Assembly: GCA_947441875.1 (NCBI GenBank)
Contig: CANEUR010000059.1
Span: forward strand, 1-6,644
DNA: 6,644 bases
Direction: 5' to 3'
Source: Rickettsiales bacterium
Lineage (GTDB): Bacteria; Pseudomonadota; Alphaproteobacteria; Rickettsiales; UBA1997
Positions within the stretch are counted from its first letter, which is position 1. Each line of letters begins with the position of its first letter. Below, piece by piece: positions 1 to 5,087 of this stretch. Under the pieces are notes generated by a model, which ran no database searches, was not told where the DNA came from, and saw only the letters and a program-made list of their open reading frames with translations. The position numbers were made by a program, and so were the translations under genes.

Positions 1-1725
1 AAAATTGAAAAACCTAAACCGAGTGATTCTGATGAGAATCTTCAAAAGGTTGTTTTTAATTTTGATGAAAGATGTTTTGAAGAATTTAAAAAACAGTGCA
101 GCAAAAATCGATCAACCCTTGCTAAAAATACTTTTTTACAACAATGCCTAACACAAGACGATATAAATAAATTAAGTGGTCAAAGCGGCGATATTCAGCG
201 ATTAGATGATGAAATAGTTGCTAGAATTTTTATAGCAATTTTTCATACAGCTGGCTATACAGATAAACATATAGGTATAAGACCATCTAGTCTTATTCCT
301 ACGAAAAATGATGATTCATTGGCTAAGGCTAACCAATTTGCTAATGCATGGTTTAAACTACGTGGCACATCAGATAGTGTATCTAATTATATCGCAAATG
401 ATTTTGTACAGTCTGATCAAGTCAATATCGATGCTAGGGTTTTTGGTTATAATTGTCAAAATATTCAAGATTTACAAGCAAAACGAGATATTGCTAAGGA
501 ACAATTGCAATCGGCACTTGCTTTGCTGAAAGATGTGAAAGATGTTGATGGGAAGACTGATGTTGTAAAACAATCAATATCTAGTTTTATAGAAAAGCTT
601 GAAACATACCCAATAGAAAGCCCAAAAGAAGCACAAATTAAAGAAGCATCAATAGCTTGTGAATATGCTAATCTTGTGAGAGCGACACAATCTTCAAAAG
701 ATAATAAACTTGCTGTTTTTATGAAGCCAAAGCTATTTTGTGCAGAAATGAAAGATAAAACACCATGTAAATTAGAAAACTTTAAACAAATGGTGCAAGA
801 TGTTGTTAATGCAACACAAAAATCAATTATTACTAAGCATCAAGATGGTTCTTTTTTGCATAGACCGAATGAAGATGCAGCTAACTTAAAGGTTAAGAAT
901 CTAGATATTACCTGTCTAGAAAGCTTGCAAGATATTTGTAAAGAGGCTGGTATATTACTTGGAATTCCAAACCTGTTACTCGTAATTCAAGAAAATAGTG
1001 CCTGTTATAACATGGATAATAGAAAAACATTACCACAATGTAATGCAACTGTTGGTAGTAATTTTACATCATTAGCATTAGAAGAGACAATGAGAAAAGC
1101 AATGAGTGGTATTTTGCAAAAACAGCTGGGTAATGAATGTCTTGTAAGTTTTGTAGTAGGAAATAAGCCAGAAGCAGAATTATGTCGTGTATCCGTTGTT
1201 AACAGAGAAATACAACAACAAGAAATAGAGGAAACAGCAAAAAGCACACAGCAAAAAACAGTAGCAAAAAGAAGTGCACAGAAACAAACAGTAGTAACAC
1301 AAACGAACAAAGAAGTAGGGCAAGCGGCATTGCCTAAAAATCCTGAAGTGGTGGTGGTGGTGGCAACAGCATTAAGCCCAGAGAAAAAAGTAGCAACACA
1401 AGAGGAAAAAGGAGCAACACAAACGAACAAAGAAGTAGGGCCAGCGGCATTGCCTAAAAATCCTGAAGTGGTGGCAACAGCATTAAGCCCAGAGGAAGAA
1501 GTAGCAACACAAGAGGGAGAGGTAGCAAGAACACAAGAAGTAAAAAAAAGGTCACGCATTACTAAAGAACATAGTTCAATTTTTTCACCGCTAGGCTCAA
1601 CATTACAAAAAGAAGATCAAGATCGACCCGCCCCCACACAAGAAGAAGATCAAGTTCGACCCGCCCCCAATTGTGGTCTCGTTTGTTGTTATAATTTTGA
1701 AAAAGGCTCTGTTAAAAATAGATAG
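1..1725 (+). CDS. Unrecognised protein with repetitive C-terminal tail (5'-truncated by window edge)
   Basis: The frame is open from the first base to the TAG at 1723-1725, giving 574 visible residues. No in-frame ATG occurs in the first 318 bases and the TTG at 319 has no special support, so the true start lies upstream. I do not recognise the family. Visible residues 1-403 look soluble and largely helical, with no clear membrane segment, and carry 13 scattered cysteines. Residues about 404-556 form a charged low-complexity tail rich in Q, K, E, T, V and P. Inside it are a 40/37-residue tandem repeat (433-509), a basic patch KKRSR near 515 and a twice-repeated EDQ(D/V)RPAP motif (538-556). 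The last 18 residues contain CGLVCC, giving 16 cysteines in all. A repeat-rich tail on a unique body is common in secreted or surface proteins of host-associated bacteria, but no secretion signal is visible because the N-terminus is missing. It converges on the gyrA-folP operon and ends at a shared terminator. Coding status is likely; function is unknown. Confidence 0.8.
   Translation, partial: KIEKPKPSDSDENLQKVVFNFDERCFEEFKKQCSKNRSTLAKNTFLQQCLTQDDINKLSGQSGDIQRLDDEIVARIFIAIFHTAGYTDKHIGIRPSSLIPTKNDDSLAKANQFANAWFKLRGTSDSVSNYIANDFVQSDQVNIDARVFGYNCQNIQDLQAKRDIAKEQLQSALALLKDVKDVDGKTDVVKQSISSFIEKLETYPIESPKEAQIKEASIACEYANLVRATQSSKDNKLAVFMKPKLFCAEMKDKTPCKLENFKQMVQDVVNATQKSIITKHQDGSFLHRPNEDAANLKVKNLDITCLESLQDICKEAGILLGIPNLLLVIQENSACYNMDNRKTLPQCNATVGSNFTSLALEETMRKAMSGILQKQLGNECLVSFVVGNKPEAELCRVSVVNREIQQQEIEETAKSTQQKTVAKRSAQKQTVVTQTNKEVGQAALPKNPEVVVVVATALSPEKKVATQEEKGATQTNKEVGPAALPKNPEVVATALSPEEEVATQEGEVARTQEVKKRSRITKEHSSIFSPLGSTLQKEDQDRPAPTQEEDQVRPAPNCGLVCCYNFEKGSVKNR
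1297..1527 (+). repeat. In-frame direct tandem repeat, two copies (120 and 111 bp)
   Basis: Copy 1 spans 1297-1416 and copy 2 spans 1417-1527, directly abutting. Both begin acacaaacgaacaaagaag and encode TQTNKEVG, then AALPKNPEV, then ATALSPE and VATQE. Copy 1 is 9 bp longer because it has three more GTG codons. By hand alignment there are 7 mismatches in 111 paired positions. A short degenerate echo (acacaagaagta, 1531-1542) follows copy 2. Both unit lengths are multiples of three, so the repeat keeps the reading frame. Confidence 0.95.
1348..1362 (+). repeat. GTG trinucleotide run (5 units) inside repeat copy 1
   Basis: Five consecutive GTG codons encode five valines. The matching place in repeat copy 2 (1468-1473) has only two. 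This unit-number difference is the whole length difference between the copies and points to replication slippage. Confidence 0.9.
1612..1668 (+). repeat. GC-rich 24-bp direct repeat, period 33 bp, in frame
   Basis: Two copies (1612-1635 and 1645-1668) of a unit starting gaagatcaag and ending cgacccgccccc differ by a single base (gat versus gtt codon). They encode EDQDRPAP and EDQVRPAP, separated by three codons (TQE). The C-runs (cgacccgccccc) stand out strongly from the AT-rich surroundings. Confidence 0.92.
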
Positions 1726-1758
1726 ATAATAATTGAATACCAATTCCCATTATTGATT

Positions 1759-1835
1759 AAAAAAAATGTTGTAAGAAAAAAACAAAACAAATCTTTATAA
1801 TTTGTGTGAATTTTTTTCTTGCAACAGCTTTTTTT
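1759..1835. terminator. Bidirectional intrinsic terminator between convergent genes
   Basis: Arms 1767-1782 (tgttgtaagaaaaaaa) and 1811-1826 (tttttttcttgcaaca) pair over 16 bp. As plus-strand RNA every position pairs, with one G-U wobble; as minus-strand RNA that wobble becomes a C-A mismatch. The 28-nt loop contains a second 6-bp stem (1787-1792 with 1800-1805). On the plus side the hairpin is followed by seven T (1829-1835); in the minus direction it is followed by eight T (1766 down to 1759). It can therefore end both the upstream plus-strand gene and the minus-strand operon. The plus-side T-run overlaps the first two bases (as read on the plus strand) of the folP stop codon. The stem is AT-rich, so its efficiency is uncertain. 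The rest of the 108-bp gap shows nothing else. Confidence 0.8.
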
Positions 1836-2619
1836 AAAGGTAATTATCGGCAACATTATGCACTCTTAAATAATGTACTTTTTTTTGAGATAGATATTGT
1901 GAAACTAGTAAAGTTTTGTCGGAGCGAGATAAGTTATGGGCGGTTTTGATGCTGTCTAAAAAGCTTTTTTGCGAATGTCCAATTAAAATTTCAACTCCTA
2001 AATTATGATAAATATCAATTTCTTTTAAAATTTTAATGCACTGCAAGGCATTTTTGCTAAATCCTAAGCCAGGGTCAAAAATAATATTGGTTTTTTTAAT
2101 ACCTTTGGCAACAAGAAAATTTATTTTTTGCAATGCCCAATCAAAAATTTCAGATACTACATTTAAATGAGGGTTAATAATTAAATTTGGATTAGAATGA
2201 ATGGCTAAATTATGCATCAAAATTATTTGGCATTGATATTTTAGAGCTAAATTGATAATATTTTCGTCAACAAAACCACTCACATCGTTGATAATATCAA
2301 TTCCCATCGCCAAACACTGCTTTATAGTGCTAAAATGATAAGAATCTAGGCTGATTTTAACATTTTTTTGATGTTGTGAATTAAATTTTGCCACATCATC
2401 GATAATTTGTGGCAATATTTTTAAAAGCCTTTCTTGCTCTTGCCATGCCGAAAGCTTTTGAGCATTTGGCTTGGTAGATTCTGCTCCAACATCAATAATA
2501 CTAGCACCTTCATTAAGCATTTTTTTAAGCTGTTGCAAAGCAAATTGTGGCACATTATGTTTTCCGCCATCAAAAAAAGAATCTGGAGTAAGATTTAAGA
2601 TGCCAACTATTTTTACCAT
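1834..2619 (-). CDS. folP: Dihydropteroate synthase (DHPS)
   Basis: This cytosolic enzyme condenses dihydropterin pyrophosphate with p-aminobenzoate to give dihydropteroate, a step of folate synthesis and the sulfonamide target. The 261-residue protein has the family motifs in order: GILNLTPDSFFDGG at 6-19 (loop 1), GAESTKP at 45-51 (loop 2), SLDSY at 90-94, IIND at 109-112, LMH at 134-136, DPGLGFSK at 182-189, GHSQKSF at 214-220 and LRVHNV at 251-256. It is slightly shorter than the usual 270-280 residues and is not fused to FolK. Three usually conserved positions differ: STKP instead of STRP, SQKS instead of SRKS, and GFSK instead of GFGK; the catalytic-site Lys and the RVH arginine are kept. 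It is last in the gyrA-ftsA-pstA-folP run. Its ATG overlaps the pstA stop by 7 nt and lacks a clear Shine-Dalgarno, so translational coupling to pstA is likely. Transcription would end at the hairpin just beyond its stop. Confidence 0.95.
   Translation of the reverse strand: MVKIVGILNLTPDSFFDGGKHNVPQFALQQLKKMLNEGASIIDVGAESTKPNAQKLSAWQEQERLLKILPQIIDDVAKFNSQHQKNVKISLDSYHFSTIKQCLAMGIDIINDVSGFVDENIINLALKYQCQIILMHNLAIHSNPNLIINPHLNVVSEIFDWALQKINFLVAKGIKKTNIIFDPGLGFSKNALQCIKILKEIDIYHNLGVEILIGHSQKSFLDSIKTAHNLSRSDKTLLVSQYLSQKKVHYLRVHNVADNYL
2613..2619 (-). other. pstA stop / folP start overlap (ATGGTAA)
   Basis: On the minus strand the folP ATG and the pstA TAA share the 7-nt string ATGGTAA, immediately preceded by an A-tract; the full A8 run includes the A of the ATG. 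No purine-rich ribosome site other than the A-tract and a GAAAAA-like stretch is seen upstream. This arrangement is typical of stop-start reinitiation, which is inferred here. Confidence 0.75.
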
Positions 2620-3836
2620 TTTTTTTCAAATTTTTTTCTGATGAGTACTGCAGAAAGATTTAATAAAATCAAGAAAAACAACAAAACTAAAATTGCTGCT
2701 GAGGTTTTTTCGGCAAAGCCTAACTCTTGAGAATCAGACCATAGATAAATTTGTACTGGCAAAACTGTGGCGGGATCGCTAAATTTTTGTGGTATATCGG
2801 CAATAAAAGCTACCATACCAATCATGATCAAGGGAGCTGTTTCACCCAATGCTCGAGAAACCGCTAAAATAGTGCCTGTCATAATACCTGGTAATGATAA
2901 CGGCAACAAATGATGTAAAACTATTTGAACATTAGATGCTCCAAGCCCTAAAGCGGCTTCACGTATATTTTTTGGCACAGTTCTTATGGCATTTCTGGTG
3001 GCAATAATAATTATTGGCAATACCAACATAAATAAAGTAAGGCCACCAACCAAGCTAGAAGATCTGGGTAATTTTAGAGTTTGTAAATAAATAATTAAAC
3101 CAAGCAAGCCATAAATAATAGAAGGAACGGCGACTAAGTTATTTAAACTCACTTCAATAATATTGGTAAAAAGAGTTTTTTTAGCAAATTCTTCTAGATA
3201 AAAACCGCAAGCCACCGCCACAGGCATTGCCATTAATAAAAATATCAGCATAGTTAGAAGTGACCCAATCAAGCTAGAAGCGATGCCGGCAATTTCTGGC
3301 TCTCGAGAATCACCGTATTGCCAAAATTTCCAATTAAAAGTGGTTTTGATTTGTTGTTTTTCTTGCAATTGTTGTAAGATTTTTTGTTGTAAAGGATTTA
3401 GGTTGTGTTGATTGTTATATTTAAAAGCGACATCGAGTTTTGAGCTTGCTGAAAACCAAAATAAAAATTTACTACCAAGTAAGTTTTGATTGTTTTTTAT
3501 TTCTTTTTTAAGTTCTAAATTGCTAATTTTACTAATTAATTGATAAACAGAATTAATATTAGAAAGATCTGGATTATCTAGTTGGTTAATAAATTGCTCA
3601 TTTAAAGCATTTTTAATTATTTGTCGATAATCAAGATTTTGTAAGTTTGTTTGGTTGATTAAATTTATTTCTAAGGCTATTTTAGTGCTTAAAAAAGCTT
3701 TTTTTGCTTTATTGCCAATCAAGAGAAATAAAATTGCCAAAAACAACACAGCACAAAAAATACAACCTTTGGCTAGTAATAAAAATCTGGCTTCTTTTTG
3801 TTTTCTTGTTTGCAAATTTTGATAATTAAACTGCAT
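2613..3836 (-). CDS. pstA: Phosphate ABC transporter permease PstA
   Basis: This is the inner-membrane permease half of the PstSCAB high-affinity phosphate importer, where PstA pairs with PstC and couples to the ATPase PstB. The protein has 407 residues. A first membrane helix lies at about 22-41. A large polar extracytoplasmic region follows at about 45-180 (the N-terminal extension annotated as DUF3333 in alphaproteobacterial PstA). The MetI-like permease core then has helices near 185-213, 232-252, 263-281, 316-345 and 378-399. Diagnostic stretches are NLVAVPSIIYGLLGL (233-247), the cytoplasmic EAA loop REAALGLGAS (292-301) that docks the ATPase, and SRALGETAPL (327-336). The length is longer than E. 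coli PstA because of the extension. The ATG at 3836 lies 4 nt after the ftsA stop. No pstC, pstB, pstS or phoU is adjacent, so its partners must be elsewhere. No Pho box can be seen. Confidence 0.93.
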   Translation of the reverse strand: MQFNYQNLQTRKQKEARFLLLAKGCIFCAVLFLAILFLLIGNKAKKAFLSTKIALEINLINQTNLQNLDYRQIIKNALNEQFINQLDNPDLSNINSVYQLISKISNLELKKEIKNNQNLLGSKFLFWFSASSKLDVAFKYNNQHNLNPLQQKILQQLQEKQQIKTTFNWKFWQYGDSREPEIAGIASSLIGSLLTMLIFLLMAMPVAVACGFYLEEFAKKTLFTNIIEVSLNNLVAVPSIIYGLLGLIIYLQTLKLPRSSSLVGGLTLFMLVLPIIIIATRNAIRTVPKNIREAALGLGASNVQIVLHHLLPLSLPGIMTGTILAVSRALGETAPLIMIGMVAFIADIPQKFSDPATVLPVQIYLWSDSQELGFAEKTSAAILVLLFFLILLNLSAVLIRKKFEKKW

Positions 3837-3840
3837 AAAA

Positions 3841-5082
3841 CTATTCTTTGATAAATTTATTAAGAATTTTTTTCAGCCAATTATCGTTATTTTCAGGGGT
3901 TATGCCTTGATATTTTATAAATTCGTTTTGCATAATAGTAAGCATGCCTAAAGTAGTGGTATTGATAATGTTATAAAAATCGGCAGGAATATTGTGTGGC
4001 TTAATTGGATAGCCGATTCTGGTATTTTTTTGATAAATTTGTTTTGCCAGTTTATCAATGCCAAGAGTTTGCGAAACTCCACCAATAATAACAATATTTG
4101 AGATGATTTCAAGGGAGATTTTTGCTGATTGTAAATTATTTAATAATTTTTCAAATATCTCTTCTAATCTGGCTTGTATGATAGCAGAAAGCTCTAGTCT
4201 GGTGGGTAATTTATTAGTAATTTCTTGAAGCATTTCTAGGTTGCGATATTTAATAACCTCTTGTTCTTCTATTGGTGATAAAATAATAGTATTATTGAGA
4301 ATTTTAATTTTTTCTGCTGTGGTTAAATTAATTCCTAAAATACTAGAAATATCTTTGGTAATATTTAAGCCTCCCAACAAAATGGCAGAGCGATAGCATA
4401 GTTTATCGTCGTAAAACAAACAAAAACTAGTTGATTCGCTACCGATATCAATTAGTAAAGTGCCTATGTTAAGTTCGTTTTCTTTTAAACAAGAAAGAGA
4501 GTTGGCATAGGCAGAAGAAATATAGTTTTTGATGGATAATTTAGATTTCTTGAAACAATTTTCGATGTTTAAAATAGTGGTTTGTGAAGCGGTAATTACA
4601 TGAAATTTTGCTAATAACTTTTCGCCACTCATATATCGTGGATTGGCGATAATATTAGAATCGTCGATGCGATATTGCATTGGCATAATATGAATTGGCT
4701 CTTTATTATTTTTAAAACAAGAGTTGCGTACTTTGGTAACCAAATTATTTATTGTTTCATTTTGAACCACTTCTTTGTGGATTTTCTCAGAAGCATTTTG
4801 ATAGCTTGATTTTAATTGGCTTTCATTTAGAGAAACAATCACCTCTTCAATATTGATGCCAGCCATTTTTTCGGCTTCTGTCACGCTATTGGCAATAGTT
4901 TTTTGAGCCAATGTTACATCAGAAATTGCTCCTGCTGAAATACCTTTGGCTTCGGTGTGGCTATAGCCCAATATTTCAATAGCATCGATGCCGATATTTG
5001 CGATCATGCAAATTAGTTTAGAAGAAGAAAAATCTAGACAACAAACAATTTGACGATTTTTGTAAATATTGCTAGCTATCAT
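3841..5082 (-). CDS. ftsA: Cell division protein FtsA (divergent)
   Basis: This actin-like ATPase tethers FtsZ to the membrane and recruits later divisome proteins. The 413 residues match the FtsA layout. The 1A start has the phosphate-1 loop CLDFSSSKL (15-23), then EAKGISAGAISD (44-55), a common FtsA signature. AEKMAGINIEEVIVSLN (70-86) leads into the 1C domain (about 84-165), followed by phosphate-2 LLIDIGSEST (209-218), LLGGLNITKDIS (235-246), AEKIK (256-260) and the adenosine loop VIIGGVSQTLGI (331-342) with TRIGYP (354-359). The C-terminal NWLKKILNKFIKE (401-413) is an amphipathic helix, the expected membrane-targeting sequence. Both phosphate loops lack glycines that are usually conserved (DFSSSK for DIGTSK; DIGSES for DIGGGT). 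It starts 5 nt after the gyrA stop with no strong ribosome site. No ftsQ or ftsZ is adjacent, so it is detached from the usual division cluster. MreB or another actin-fold protein is less likely given the 1C region and the C-terminal helix. Confidence 0.92.
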   Translation of the reverse strand: MIASNIYKNRQIVCCLDFSSSKLICMIANIGIDAIEILGYSHTEAKGISAGAISDVTLAQKTIANSVTEAEKMAGINIEEVIVSLNESQLKSSYQNASEKIHKEVVQNETINNLVTKVRNSCFKNNKEPIHIMPMQYRIDDSNIIANPRYMSGEKLLAKFHVITASQTTILNIENCFKKSKLSIKNYISSAYANSLSCLKENELNIGTLLIDIGSESTSFCLFYDDKLCYRSAILLGGLNITKDISSILGINLTTAEKIKILNNTIILSPIEEQEVIKYRNLEMLQEITNKLPTRLELSAIIQARLEEIFEKLLNNLQSAKISLEIISNIVIIGGVSQTLGIDKLAKQIYQKNTRIGYPIKPHNIPADFYNIINTTTLGMLTIMQNEFIKYQGITPENNDNWLKKILNKFIKE

Positions 5083-5087
5083 AATTA

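Noticed and set aside
319..321. TTG as start of the first gene
   Set aside because: The same frame is open without a stop from base 1, and the encoded sequence upstream looks equally protein-like, so the gene starts outside the window.
308..529. Open frame of 73 codons on the plus strand
   Set aside because: It lies inside the long plus-strand gene in another frame, has no family match and is a chance shadow.
1005..1559. Open frame of 184 codons on the minus strand
   Set aside because: It is antisense to the repeat-bearing gene; its Ser/Thr/Val/Cys-rich sequence mirrors the repeats, and it has no recognisable domain or start signal.
1297..1668. CRISPR array or mobile-element ends
   Set aside because: Repeats are in-frame protein-coding tandem units with no regular spacers, no terminal inverted repeats and no transposase nearby.
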